From JBBSQE01 sp038258095 (GTDB lineage Bacteria > Actinomycetota > Thermoleophilia > Solirubrobacterales > 70-9): 23,359 nucleotides of DNA. Made by a program: the position numbers and the translations under genes. Positions 14,297-22,393 of this stretch are shown one piece after another (position 1 is the stretch's first letter; each line of letters begins with the position of its first letter). The notes under the pieces were generated by a model. The model saw nothing but the letters and a program-made list of their open reading frames with translations, searched no databases and had not been told where the DNA came from. Where the stretch lies: contig JBBSQE010000018.1 in NCBI GenBank assembly GCA_038258095.1, positions 1 to 23,359 of the forward strand. The letters are read 5' to 3'.

Positions 14297-15367
14297 TCAG
14301 GATCGCCCCTCCACCAGCTCCCTCCAAGAAGCCTGGCCCTCGCTGCTTACACCCTGCTCGCGCATCCGAGCCGCGAACGCACCCGGAAGCTCAGACTCAA
14401 TATGAACCGCGGGCGTGGACGAGAGCACGGCAACTGAGCTGATCAGCTCGACCGTGCTTTCGCAGACTACGAGCAGGACGCCGTCGCCTTGGAGCGCTTC
14501 CCGCTGGACGCGCTCGCGGTCCATTGGCGACTGCCTTTCGGCGATCACCACTAGGAGAGCAAGGTCAGCGCCCAGCTCGGCGGCCTCTCGTGAGAGCTCA
14601 AGAGCGATTGCCTCGCCCGCGGGCAGCTGCTTCACCTCGACTGGGAGAACGAGTTGCCCTCCGGAGCTCACGCGTACGTCGCCCGGATGCGGGCTGTTGA
14701 TCGGCTGGAGCTCCACCTCCTCGAACACGCAGTCAAGCGTGGCGGCGACAAGCGCCTGCGCGCGCCGACCGCCCTCCGGATCCTCGCGGACGAAGCGGTC
14801 GATGATCCCGACCAGGTCCTCGAGCGCGACATCGCTCTCGATCGCTCTGGCGGCGCGAGTGGCTGCTCGCTCCGCCACCTGTACGGCCATTCGCACCCGA
14901 AGAAAGGCCGCCAAGACCCGCAGCGCCTCCAAGCGGTCAAGTCGATTCAGATCTCGCAGGCTGTCGAGAAACGCCTGGAAGGCCGGTCTCGCCTGACCGG
15001 AGATCTTGGTGAACTCGTCGATCCGCACCGGCCCGCCCCGGAAGGGGCTGTTGTTGAGCGGCCAGCGGCCTTGGGCGCTGAGGTGGTACCGACCTTCATT
15101 GTGTTGGGCGAGAAACTCGGTGGCCTTCCGGAGGCTGTAGCCGCGCGGCCCAGCACCCTCGTCCTGAGCAAGGCTGTCGACTCGCGGGTCCGTTGCTTTC
15201 GCGAGCATCGCCCCGCCCAGCGCCGCGATGTAGGTCTTGATCCCAAGTCCCCCAAGGCGCTCGACGCGCCTGATCCAAACCTGGGGAAGATCCTCCTTCG
15301 AGCGAGCCAGCTCGATGGCATCATCAAGGACGAGCATGAGTGCTTGGTCTTCGAGCCTGATCCCCAC
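14297..15367 (-). CDS. SacI-family type II restriction endonuclease
   Basis: A 356-residue protein resembling the SacI restriction endonuclease family. Recognisable blocks are YIAALGGAMLAKATDPRVDS (46-65), GYSLRKATEFLAQH (77-90) and QGRWPLNNSPFRGG (99-112), the last being the most characteristic. The C-terminal half has a PD-(D/E)XK-type catalytic set: PGDV with Asp230, then LPVEVKQ with Glu244 and Lys246. It starts at GTG 15367, 62 nt after the methyltransferase stop and on the same strand, the usual arrangement of a type II R-M pair. The target site may be GAGCTC or a related palindrome by family analogy, but this cannot be shown here. It is intact in length with all three catalytic residues. 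Confidence 0.8.
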   Translation of the reverse strand: MGIRLEDQALMLVLDDAIELARSKEDLPQVWIRRVERLGGLGIKTYIAALGGAMLAKATDPRVDSLAQDEGAGPRGYSLRKATEFLAQHNEGRYHLSAQGRWPLNNSPFRGGPVRIDEFTKISGQARPAFQAFLDSLRDLNRLDRLEALRVLAAFLRVRMAVQVAERAATRAARAIESDVALEDLVGIIDRFVREDPEGGRRAQALVAATLDCVFEEVELQPINSPHPGDVRVSSGGQLVLPVEVKQLPAGEAIALELSREAAELGADLALLVVIAERQSPMDRERVQREALQGDGVLLVVCESTVELISSVAVLSSTPAVHIESELPGAFAARMREQGVSSEGQASWRELVEGRS

Positions 15368-15429
15368 GCGCTGAAACCTAGCTCGGCGCCGCGATGCCGA
15401 CCGTCGGCCGTAGTGGGGCGAGCCGTTGC

Positions 15430-16563
15430 TCAGGCAGCGAGAGCAAGCTCGGGGCCCCTCGCGCAGCCGAGTCGCCGAAGCTCATCGGCGATCGCCGAGG
15501 CGACGGCTGCGCCGAGCATGGGAGGAACGGCGTTGCCGAGCTGAAGTTGCTGCTCCCGACGGCTTCCGAGAACCTCGAACTCGTCCGGGAAGGTCATCAA
15601 TCGCTTCACCTCGGCGACGCGAAGGCGCCTGTTCTCCCAATGGAAGGGACCGACCCACGGGCCCGGCTGTCCCTGAATCGTTGGGGAGGGCCTCTCCGGA
15701 TGCAGCTTCAGCAGGAAGTTCCAGTAACGAGAGCGCCATTCGAAGCGAGGACGCCGATGGCCACGCTGCGCGGTCCAGAAGAGGTAGTTCTCGCCGGGCG
15801 GAACCTTTCGCAAACTGTCTGCGTATGTCCCAGCGATTTTCTCCTCCGTCTCAGGCGGGTTGAGCCTGGTCGGCAGCGAGGCAAGCGCTTCCCCCGCGCT
15901 CACGTGGCGCGGGAGCTCCTTGTCCCACCCCTTCCGCGTCTCGTGGGGGCCGGAGTGCGATGGTTCTGGCCAGGTGAACTCCCAGTCGTTGGCAGGTTCC
16001 TGAATCAGGTCGCGTCGAATACCAACGCAGCAAAGTCTCTGCCGAAGCTGGGGAACCCCCAGATCGGCGGCAAGGAGAATTCGGAAGTCAACCGCGTATC
16101 CGGCGTCGCGGCTCGCACTGAGGAACCTCTCCAGCACAGCTCGATTTTGGTTTCGGTAGGCGAGCCCATAGACGTTCTCCATGAGGAAGGCTTGCGGTTG
16201 AATCCCTCTCAGCATCCGCACGTACTCGTCAAGCAGGCTGGCGCGCGGGTCCGCGCCAGCGCGCTTGTAGGCAAGCCAATAGCCCGACTTCGAAAAAGGC
16301 GTGCATGGGGGCCCACCGTGAAGTAGGGCAGCCTCACCTCGCTGGAGGCCACTTCGCTCGAGAAGATCTCCCGGCTCGGTGTCCAAGATGTCGGTCAGCA
16401 CAGCCTCCTCCCGAAGGCGCGGGAAGAACCGGTCACGATTCTCGATCATGGTCGCGCGGGCGGTGTCATTGAACTCGACGGCAGCGACCGTTTCGAAGCC
16501 GATCTGCTCGCAGCCGAGGTCAAGGCCGCCTGCTCCCGAGAAGAGTGAGATCGCATTCATCAC
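15430..16563 (-). CDS. dcm: DNA (cytosine-5-)-methyltransferase
   Basis: A C5-cytosine methyltransferase of 377 residues that transfers methyl from S-adenosylmethionine to cytosine, protecting host DNA from the adjacent endonuclease. Motif I is ISLFSGAGGLDLG (5-17), motif IV is LHGGPPCTPFSKSG with catalytic Cys87, motif VI is FLMENVYGL (Glu129), motif VIII is QLRQRLCCVGIRRD, and motif X is QLGNAVPPMLGAAVA near the C-terminus. The target-recognition region lies between VIII and X (about 210-320). It starts at 16563, back to back with the Vsr gene. It is complete, with every catalytic motif intact. The symbol denotes the family, not the E. coli CCWGG specificity. Confidence 0.93.
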   Translation of the reverse strand: MMNAISLFSGAGGLDLGCEQIGFETVAAVEFNDTARATMIENRDRFFPRLREEAVLTDILDTEPGDLLERSGLQRGEAALLHGGPPCTPFSKSGYWLAYKRAGADPRASLLDEYVRMLRGIQPQAFLMENVYGLAYRNQNRAVLERFLSASRDAGYAVDFRILLAADLGVPQLRQRLCCVGIRRDLIQEPANDWEFTWPEPSHSGPHETRKGWDKELPRHVSAGEALASLPTRLNPPETEEKIAGTYADSLRKVPPGENYLFWTAQRGHRRPRFEWRSRYWNFLLKLHPERPSPTIQGQPGPWVGPFHWENRRLRVAEVKRLMTFPDEFEVLGSRREQQLQLGNAVPPMLGAAVASAIADELRRLGCARGPELALAA

Positions 16564-16586
16564 GAAGAAGGTAGAAACTGGCTCCG

Positions 16587-17051
16587 ATGGAACCGAGGTC
16601 TCCCGCCCTTTCGGATCTCCCGCAGATCAAGGTCCCGCCGGCCCCGGCTGCTTCGTCGCCCGCGGTCAGGGCGGTGATGAAGGGCAACCGGAAGCGCGAC
16701 ACCAAGCCCGAGCTCGCCCTCCGTTCCGTGCTTCATCGCCGCGGCTTGCGGTATCGCGTCAACGCCAGACCCTCTCAACCGCTTGCTTGCCGCGCCGACA
16801 TCGTCTTTCGACGTCAGAAGGTCGCGGTCTTTGTCGATGGATGTTTCTGGCATGCGTGCCCGGAGCACGGGACGAGTCCGCAAACCAACGCCAGCTATTG
16901 GAGCCCGAAGATCGCAAGGAACATCGAGCGGGATCGCCGCAACGACTCTGTCCTTGAGGCGGCGGGGTGGACCGTGATCAGGGTTTGGGAGCACGAACCT
17001 GCCGAGGAAGCGGCAAGTAGGGTCATTGATGTGCTCGGGACGGCCAGCTGA
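16587..17051 (+). CDS. vsr: Very short patch repair (Vsr)-type DNA mismatch endonuclease
   Basis: A 154-residue protein of the Vsr family, which nicks 5' of the T in T:G mismatches left by deamination of 5-methylcytosine at methylated sites. Seen are KRDTKPELALRSVLHRRGLR (36-55), the catalytic aspartate in RADIVFRRQKVAVFVDG (Asp71), CFWHACPEHG with His89 and His94, the SYWSPKIARNIERDRRN block and GWTVIRVWEHE. Some 30 extra residues precede the conserved domain. The start could be ATG 16587 (GAAGG upstream) or ATG 16677, which would leave a 113-bp rather than 23-bp divergent promoter region with the methyltransferase. The divergent pairing with a C5 methyltransferase is the classic context. 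In R-M contexts such proteins may act as repair factors or as extra nucleases. Confidence 0.9.
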   Translation: MEPRSPALSDLPQIKVPPAPAASSPAVRAVMKGNRKRDTKPELALRSVLHRRGLRYRVNARPSQPLACRADIVFRRQKVAVFVDGCFWHACPEHGTSPQTNASYWSPKIARNIERDRRNDSVLEAAGWTVIRVWEHEPAEEAASRVIDVLGTAS

Positions 17052-17089
17052 GGCCGCGGAGCTCCAGAACGACAGAGGAGACAACCAAC

Positions 17090-17368
17090 ATGGCAACCGA
17101 TGAGCGGGTCGATCAGGGCAAACCCCGCTGTCCACGGTGCGGCAGCCGCGAGGTGCGCGAATGGGATCTCGTCCGCGTCCCATATGTGGTGTTGGAGCTT
17201 GCCCGCAACAAGGTTGGCGAGGTATTCGTTGCTGACCAACGGGAGGGCGGATGCCCTGCATGGGATGGCGGCCGGTTCGACTCGCTGATGTGCCGTGACT
17301 GCGATTACGAGTCGAGCGACTGCGCAGAATTCTTCCCAGGGGCTGTCCTTCCGCTGGGCGAGAGCTGA
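17090..17368 (+). CDS. Small zinc-ribbon protein downstream of vsr
   Basis: A 92-residue protein with CPRCG (Cys14, Cys17) and CRDC (Cys68, Cys71), the two knuckles of a zinc ribbon, around a hydrophobic middle (VPYVVLELARNKVGEVFV). Two more cysteines (55 and 78) are present. The ATG is preceded by GAGGAGAC at a proper distance. It lies 38 nt after vsr on the same strand and is probably co-transcribed. The family is not recognised; the ribbon could bind DNA or bridge proteins of the R-M cluster. Confidence 0.75.
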   Translation: MATDERVDQGKPRCPRCGSREVREWDLVRVPYVVLELARNKVGEVFVADQREGGCPAWDGGRFDSLMCRDCDYESSDCAEFFPGAVLPLGES

Positions 17369-17401
17369 CCGCTTCCAGCTGGAACACGAGTCCCGACTTC
17401 A

Positions 17402-18490
17402 TCAGCCGATCACGTCGCGAACCTGGTCGAAGCTCTTCCGCAACGGATGCGTATACCGAGAGAGCATTGTCTCGACTCGGTGGCCGGCGATCTCGGCCAA
17501 GTCGGCGTCGTTGACACCCGCCGCCCGCAGGTGGGTTACGTACGAGTGCCGGCACTCGTGGGGACGGAGGTCTATCCCCGCCGCCTTCTGCGTCGGGTAC
17601 CAGACATCGCGGTAGAAGTTGCGTTCGCGCCAGAGCTTGCCGGTCGGTGTCGGGAAGAGCAGGTCAGGATCGATCCGCGGCGCCATCGCGGCGATCAGCT
17701 CCGCGAGCCCAGGCGGACAGGGAACGACCCGGCCTCCCGATGGCTCGCCGTGGTCGGTCTTTGTCCCGCCCAAAATCGTGCCCTCGTGTGCCGTGCGCCG
17801 CACCGTGAACGCCTTCCCGTCGAAATCCTCACGACGAAGGGGCAGCACCTCGCCCAGCCGCATGCCCGTGTCGGTGAAGACCCGGACCATTGGCTCCCAC
17901 TGCGCAGCGGCCCCTGCGAAGCGGTGCATCTCATCGAAGCTGAAGACTCGCGGAGGGCGCGTGGCCTTTTGGGAACGCGGGTCGCTTGCCCGGACCCGCA
18001 GACCCTTGAACGGGTTGACCTCCGCGACCTCGTCGGTGATCGCGTCCTCGGTCATCGCCGAGAGCGCGGCAAGGATTCCTCGGGCTCCGGTCGCCGCTCG
18101 GCCCTGCACCCGCAGCATGTGATCGATCAGCGCCAGCGCGTGGCGGCGGCGCAGATCGCGTAGCGGCCAGCTGCGTAGCGCCACACCGTCCAGGTCGACA
18201 TCGAGCAGGCGGGTGATCCGGTGCTCGTTGGTCGCGTCGGTCCGAGCGGACCGCGGGTGGCGCTTCGTCCACGTCTCGAAGTAGTCGCCGAGCGTGTCGG
18301 GACGATCTGAGCGCTCGTAGGCCTCGTCGATCGCTCGTTGCGCCTCGCGCTTGAGCCGGAAGGACCCCTTGCCGTCGTTCCAGGCCGGCTTCGCGATCCG
18401 GCGCTCGCCGTCCCGACCCGTGTAGCGGGCGACCCAGACGAGCTCTCCGGAGGGGTTGCGGCGCTTGATCGGGGACTCGCGACGGCTCAT
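17402..18490 (-). CDS. int: Tyrosine-type site-specific integrase
   Basis: A 362-residue phage/ICE-type tyrosine recombinase. A short N-terminal arm-binding region (GELVWVARYTGRDGERRIAK) is followed by the SAM-like core-binding domain (about 62-160) and the catalytic domain. Catalytic residues are Arg211 (DTGMRLGEVLPL), Lys244 (GGTKTDHGE), His311/Arg314 (HECRHSYVTHL), His337 (AGHRVE) and the nucleophile Tyr346 (LSRYTHPL). All are present. Its start overlaps the excisionase-like gene by 4 nt (ATGA). It most likely recombines at the tRNA-Arg site at about 9930, although about 7.4 kb of cargo separates the two. It is convergent with the zinc-ribbon gene. Confidence 0.95.
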   Translation of the reverse strand: MSRRESPIKRRNPSGELVWVARYTGRDGERRIAKPAWNDGKGSFRLKREAQRAIDEAYERSDRPDTLGDYFETWTKRHPRSARTDATNEHRITRLLDVDLDGVALRSWPLRDLRRRHALALIDHMLRVQGRAATGARGILAALSAMTEDAITDEVAEVNPFKGLRVRASDPRSQKATRPPRVFSFDEMHRFAGAAAQWEPMVRVFTDTGMRLGEVLPLRREDFDGKAFTVRRTAHEGTILGGTKTDHGEPSGGRVVPCPPGLAELIAAMAPRIDPDLLFPTPTGKLWRERNFYRDVWYPTQKAAGIDLRPHECRHSYVTHLRAAGVNDADLAEIAGHRVETMLSRYTHPLRKSFDQVRDVIG

Positions 18491-18693
18491 CGCCGGACTT
18501 CGCGGCGAGCGGCGAGGAATGACTCGACGTCGTCGGGGTCGATGCGGCGAGAACCACCAAGCTTGTAGGAAGGCAGCTCGCCGCGACGGATCCAGTCGCG
18601 GATCGTCCGATCGGAAACGGCAAGGCGCTGGGCGAGCGTTCGCTCGGTGAAGAATGGCCTGGCCTCGGTCTGCGTCTCGCTCATCACTGTCAT
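18487..18693 (-). CDS. xis: Excisionase-like HTH protein (MerR-type helix-turn-helix)
   Basis: A small DNA-binding protein of 68 residues with the start chosen here. FFTERTLAQRLAVSDRTIRD followed by WIRRGELPSYKLGGSRRIDP and DDVESFLAARR is the HTH_17/excisionase pattern: a winged helix whose wing is KLGGSRRI. It overlaps the integrase gene by 4 nt and so is translationally coupled to it, as Xis and Int often are. ATG 18693 or 18684 are plausible starts; the frame is open to ATG 18762, but the extra residues look non-coding. It likely directs excision by bending att DNA, by analogy with the family. Confidence 0.82.
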   Translation of the reverse strand: MTVMSETQTEARPFFTERTLAQRLAVSDRTIRDWIRRGELPSYKLGGSRRIDPDDVESFLAARREVRR

Positions 18694-18786
18694 ATGTCGT
18701 GCGAAGCGCCCGATTGCGCCGAGGCTCGCCGCTACTGGCCGGGCTGTATGAGCTGGCATCACCCCCTAAGGCCCCAGCCCAAGGAA

Positions 18787-19350
18787 CTACGCCCCCGGTC
18801 CGACCGCTCCCCGCAACACCGCCCGCCCCTCAGCGATGCAGCGGTTGACCTTCGTGTAGGTCCAACCCGTGATCCAGCAGATCTCCCGGTAGCTGAACCC
18901 CAACCCGAAGAGCAGTAGCGCCCGCTGTTGATCGGGCTTCAGCTGCCCCAGAAGGCGCTCCCGCTCCCGGTGCTCCGCATCGCGGAACGTCCGCTCGTCC
19001 GGCCCCGGAGCCTCGCTCGGTATCGCCTCGACCCACGGCGTCCCGTCGTCGACGGCCCGGCCCGGGGCATCGAGGCTGACCTCACGCTTCCGCGAAGCCT
19101 TGCGGCGTATCCCCCAAGCCTCGCGCTTGACCGTGGTCTGGAGCCAGGCGACCGGGTCGCAATCGCCCCGGTAGCGCTCGATGAAGAGAAGGTATGCGGA
19201 CTGCAGGGCGTCCTCGGCGTCCTCGGGGAACTCACCGTGGCGCTCGGCCTGGCGGCGGAGCAGCTGCTCCGATCGGGCGAGAACCTTCCGCAGGACCTCG
19301 GCGTTTGCCTCGCGGTTGACGGATGCTCGTGACTTCTGCTGGGTGGCCAT
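18787..19350 (-). CDS. Sigma-70-family (ECF-like) RNA polymerase sigma factor
   Basis: A 187-residue protein with sigma region 2 (DAEDALQSAYLLFIERYRGD, then WLQTTVKREAWGIRRKASRK) and region 4 (LKPDQQRALLLFGLGFSYRE, ICWITGWTYTKVNRCIAEGR), the latter a typical -35-binding helix-turn-helix. The linker between them is acidic and Pro-rich. Two tryptophans and a cysteine in region 4 (ICWITGW) are unusual. It lies between the relaxase and the xis-int pair on the same strand, so it may control excision or transfer genes. ATG 19350 is preferred; TTG 19383 would extend it through a hairpin. No anti-sigma factor gene is visible nearby. A phage-type regulator of sigma fold is an alternative. Confidence 0.75.
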   Translation of the reverse strand: MATQQKSRASVNREANAEVLRKVLARSEQLLRRQAERHGEFPEDAEDALQSAYLLFIERYRGDCDPVAWLQTTVKREAWGIRRKASRKREVSLDAPGRAVDDGTPWVEAIPSEAPGPDERTFRDAEHRERERLLGQLKPDQQRALLLFGLGFSYREICWITGWTYTKVNRCIAEGRAVLRGAVGPGA

Positions 19351-19363
19351 GAAGGCGGCCCCC

Positions 19364-19380
19364 GCACGGCAAAGCCGTGC
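19364..19380. promoter_or_regulatory. Perfect hairpin between relaxase and sigma genes
   Basis: GCACGGC-AAA-GCCGTGC forms a 7-bp GC-rich stem with a 3-nt loop, 14 nt upstream of the sigma-factor ATG and 74 nt past the relaxase stop in transcription order. On the minus strand it is followed by GGGGG rather than a T-run, so it is not a classic intrinsic terminator. It could damp read-through, stabilise the mRNA end or affect translation of the sigma gene. Confidence 0.5.
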
Positions 19381-19453
19381 CAAAATGGCCGTCCGCCGCC
19401 CAGCTGAAGTTCGTGCTGATCAGACCGCCCGGCAGACGGCGGCCAGGGGTTAC

Positions 19454-22393
19454 TCAGAGCTCGATCTCGAGCACCTGCTCGAGGTGCTCACGCCCATGCT
19501 CCAGGCCGAGCTGACGCTGCAACACTGCGATCCGCTCGGCGCTCCGCCGGCGGGCCGGCGGCTCGAAGCCAAGCTCGGGCTCACGACCGAGGGCGTGCTC
19601 GCGGTCGCGGACCCCATGGATCTGGCGATAGCCCTCGATCTCCCGCAGGCCGCGCTCCCACGCCACGACTTCAGCCGCCTCGGAGGGCTTCTCCCCCAGA
19701 GCGTTGGTCAGGTAGTCGGGTGGAGCCACACGAGCCGCAGTGATCGCCAGCGACCGCCGCTCCTCCAGCACCAGTTCGACCATCGCCAGCTCAGCGCTTG
19801 CCTCAGGGGCAGGCCGGCTCGCCACGAACTCGTCGCTGATCTGGCCGGCGAGCACCTCGCGCCGATCGACCAGCTCCGAGGTCGGCGACTTCGCTAGGGC
19901 GACCCGCAGCGCCTCATCGACCGCGGAGACCTGCGACCCCTGGCGCTCGATCGCATCGCGCACCTCGTCGAGCAGCTCGCGCTCGTAAGGCTGCCGCGGT
20001 GCGAATTCCTCCCGAGCCAGCTCCGGCTCAGCGACTGTGTAGAGGCGCGTCTCACCGCGGGCCCGCGACATCGCGACGTAGAAGTCACCCTGATTCATCG
20101 ACGGCTCGGCCGCAACGAACGCGGTGTCGACAGTCGCGCCCTGGGCGAGGTAGAGGTTCGAGGCGTAGGCGTGCTGGAGGGCGGGGTCGCCTCGCTGGGT
20201 GGTCTGCTCGAGGTAGTCGGCGTCGAGCACCACGGGCCGGGAGCCGTCGAGGCTTGCAAGCGTCAGCTGTCCCTGTTCGGCCTCGAGCTCGGCGATCGTC
20301 CAGCGCTCGCGGTTATGGACGTCGTGGGAGCGAGAGTTGATCCGCGTCACCACCTGGTCGCCGGCGGCGAATAGCTGGCCGGCGACCTCGATCTCCTCCT
20401 CGCCGAGCCGGCCCTGCTCGCGCAGAACACGGCGGGTGAGCCCGTTCAGCCGTTCGACCTCGATATTTCGCTGCGAGAGGATCAACGCCTCCTCGCCGCG
20501 GGAGTAGGACTCCCACCAGTCACTGACGATCACCGCCCGTTTCGATTCGGCGTCGGGGGCCACCGTCACCCGATCCTGGGAGCGGTAGAGCTCGAGGGCC
20601 TCCACCCCGTGCCCCGAGCGGATCAGCTTCGCCGCCTCGCGGTCGAGCTCGTGGTCATGGCGGATCACCTCGTGGAGGCGGGTCGGATCCCCCCGCGCAG
20701 AGAGAGCATTGAAGAGGCCGCCGGCCTCGAGCTCGGGAAGCTGGGCCGGGTCTCCGACCAGGACCAGCTTCGCGCCGGCTCGGTCGGTGTGTTCGATCAG
20801 GCGGGCCAGGGTGGCGGAATTGACCATCGCCGCCTCGTCGATCAGGAGCACCGAGTCCTTGGGGAGTGGGCGGCCCATGGGGCCGTCCGGGTCGTCGAGC
20901 TCGAACAGTAATCGAGCGACGCTGGTCGCCGGCACCCCTTCGGCGCCGAGCACGTTCGCCGCCTGCCAGGTCGGAGCCGCTGCCCGCAACGGGATCCCGG
21001 CCCGGGCCCATCCTTGAGCTGCGGCGGCGATCGCGTAGGTCTTGCCAGCACCTGCCTCGCCGATCACGATCGAGATCCCCTCCTCCCCCGCGAGTAGCCA
21101 CTCGACCATCTGGCGCTGGTCGTCCTTCAGGTTCGGATGGGACTTGATGACGTGGGCGGCGACCGCTCCGCCGGCCACGGCGCGTGGCCCGCCCCGCAGC
21201 CGCTCGGCGGTGGCGAGGGCCTCCTGCTCGAGCGCCCAGATCCGGGCGGTCGTGAAGCGCTCGCCCTTCGGACCCTCGCCAAGCGAGACCACATGCTCGG
21301 AGGCGAGGAAGGCATCGGCGAGCTCTTCGACCTCATTCGCGGAGGCTCCCTTGCGCAGCGACTCGGCAACGGCCTGGACGGCGCCACGGCGGTCGAAGTG
21401 GGAGGCACGCGCCGTGACCGCCCGGTCCAACTGATCGGCAGGTAGGACCGGGCGGACCCCGGCGGGTGAAGCGAAGAGGTCGGGTTCGATGATGCGGTCG
21501 AGGGCTGCCCCGTCGAGCCCGACCTCGGCCGCGCGCTCAGACCAGCGCTCGCGCATCGTCTGCGGGGTGACCTCGTAGTCCTTGGCGGCGCGGGTGGCGA
21601 GGGTCGCCGCCTGGCGGGCGGCGCGGCTTGCGTCAGGGCCGCCGGCCGCGGCGAGGATCTCGGCCCGACGCTGCGAGAACTCGCGGAGTTGGGGGTCGCT
21701 GAACCCTTGGACCTCGGCGATCCCGTTTCTGACCCCCTGCCAGTCGAGGCCGAGGTCGCGGCCCAGCTCATGGCGGAGCTGGGCCTCGTAGAGGTAGCCG
21801 GCGGTCTTGGCGTGCTCGTAGATCGCCGGGTGGTAGAGACGAGTCCAGCGGCCATCGGGTCCCTTGGTCGCATTGGCGATCAGGACGTGGGTGTGGAGCT
21901 GGGGGTCGCCGGCCCGGGAGGAGCGGTGGCGGAAAGCAGCGGCGATGTAGCCGGTGCCCTTGATGAACTCGGCTCCTCCCTTGCCGCGGCGGGCCCAGCA
22001 GGCCTGGCGCTCGAGGTAGCCGAGGGCGGCGTCGACCGAGCGCTCATGTGCCTGGCGGACGGCGGCGCTGGTCGCCGGATCGCCGAGGGCCCAGAGAAGC
22101 GAGACCGACTTCGGCGAGGAGAAGGTGAGGTCGAAGCCGGGGACCGGGCCGCGACCGCCGGCGACACCCCGGCTGCCGACCAGCAGCGCGCCGTTGGCCG
22201 GGTCTCGGCCGGTGAGCATCGAGGTCAGCTGCTCGGCGCCGACCTCTTTCTCTAGGCCCAGCTCGCGGGCGCCCTTGCCCGTCCAGCGGCCCTCGGCCTC
22301 ACCCTCGCCGGAGTAGTAGTCCTCGGCGCCCTTGGCGACCTTCTCGAGGTAGTAGGTCTCCTGTCCGGCGCCGAGCTTTCCGATCGAGAGCAT
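19454..22393 (-). CDS. MobF/TrwC-type relaxase fused to a RecD-like helicase (TraA-like)
   Basis: A conjugative relaxase of 979 residues. The N-terminal relaxase domain has candidate nucleophile tyrosines in QETYYLEKVA (Tyr14, Tyr15; a second pair at 26-27), the FDLTFSSPKSVSLLWALGD block (88-106) and the metal-binding histidines (His156, His167, His169; GDPQLHTHVL). The helicase half has Walker A IGEAGAGKT (444-452), Walker B VLLIDEAAMV (515-524) and the late motifs LAQGATVDTAFV and YVAMSRARGETRLY. The last about 100 residues are helical. It nicks oriT and unwinds the strand for transfer. No T4SS or coupling-protein gene is in view. The start ATG 22393 fits the MLSIGKLGAGQ beginning of actinobacterial homologues. 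Confidence 0.93.
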   Translation of the reverse strand: MLSIGKLGAGQETYYLEKVAKGAEDYYSGEGEAEGRWTGKGARELGLEKEVGAEQLTSMLTGRDPANGALLVGSRGVAGGRGPVPGFDLTFSSPKSVSLLWALGDPATSAAVRQAHERSVDAALGYLERQACWARRGKGGAEFIKGTGYIAAAFRHRSSRAGDPQLHTHVLIANATKGPDGRWTRLYHPAIYEHAKTAGYLYEAQLRHELGRDLGLDWQGVRNGIAEVQGFSDPQLREFSQRRAEILAAAGGPDASRAARQAATLATRAAKDYEVTPQTMRERWSERAAEVGLDGAALDRIIEPDLFASPAGVRPVLPADQLDRAVTARASHFDRRGAVQAVAESLRKGASANEVEELADAFLASEHVVSLGEGPKGERFTTARIWALEQEALATAERLRGGPRAVAGGAVAAHVIKSHPNLKDDQRQMVEWLLAGEEGISIVIGEAGAGKTYAIAAAAQGWARAGIPLRAAAPTWQAANVLGAEGVPATSVARLLFELDDPDGPMGRPLPKDSVLLIDEAAMVNSATLARLIEHTDRAGAKLVLVGDPAQLPELEAGGLFNALSARGDPTRLHEVIRHDHELDREAAKLIRSGHGVEALELYRSQDRVTVAPDAESKRAVIVSDWWESYSRGEEALILSQRNIEVERLNGLTRRVLREQGRLGEEEIEVAGQLFAAGDQVVTRINSRSHDVHNRERWTIAELEAEQGQLTLASLDGSRPVVLDADYLEQTTQRGDPALQHAYASNLYLAQGATVDTAFVAAEPSMNQGDFYVAMSRARGETRLYTVAEPELAREEFAPRQPYERELLDEVRDAIERQGSQVSAVDEALRVALAKSPTSELVDRREVLAGQISDEFVASRPAPEASAELAMVELVLEERRSLAITAARVAPPDYLTNALGEKPSEAAEVVAWERGLREIEGYRQIHGVRDREHALGREPELGFEPPARRRSAERIAVLQRQLGLEHGREHLEQVLEIEL

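Noticed and set aside
13689..14405. 238-codon plus-strand frame after the GHKL gene
   Set aside because: Arg/Pro/Ser-rich throughout, no ribosome-binding site, and it runs antisense over the recognisable integrase remnant.
14297..16563. GAGCTC avoidance as evidence for SacI-like specificity
   Set aside because: GAGCTC occurs at several places in the window, and a window this small in a GC-rich genome cannot show avoidance.
19364..19380. Hairpin as an intrinsic terminator of the relaxase gene
   Set aside because: The stem is perfect, but on the minus strand it is followed by a G-run, not a T-run; kept only as an unspecified regulatory hairpin.
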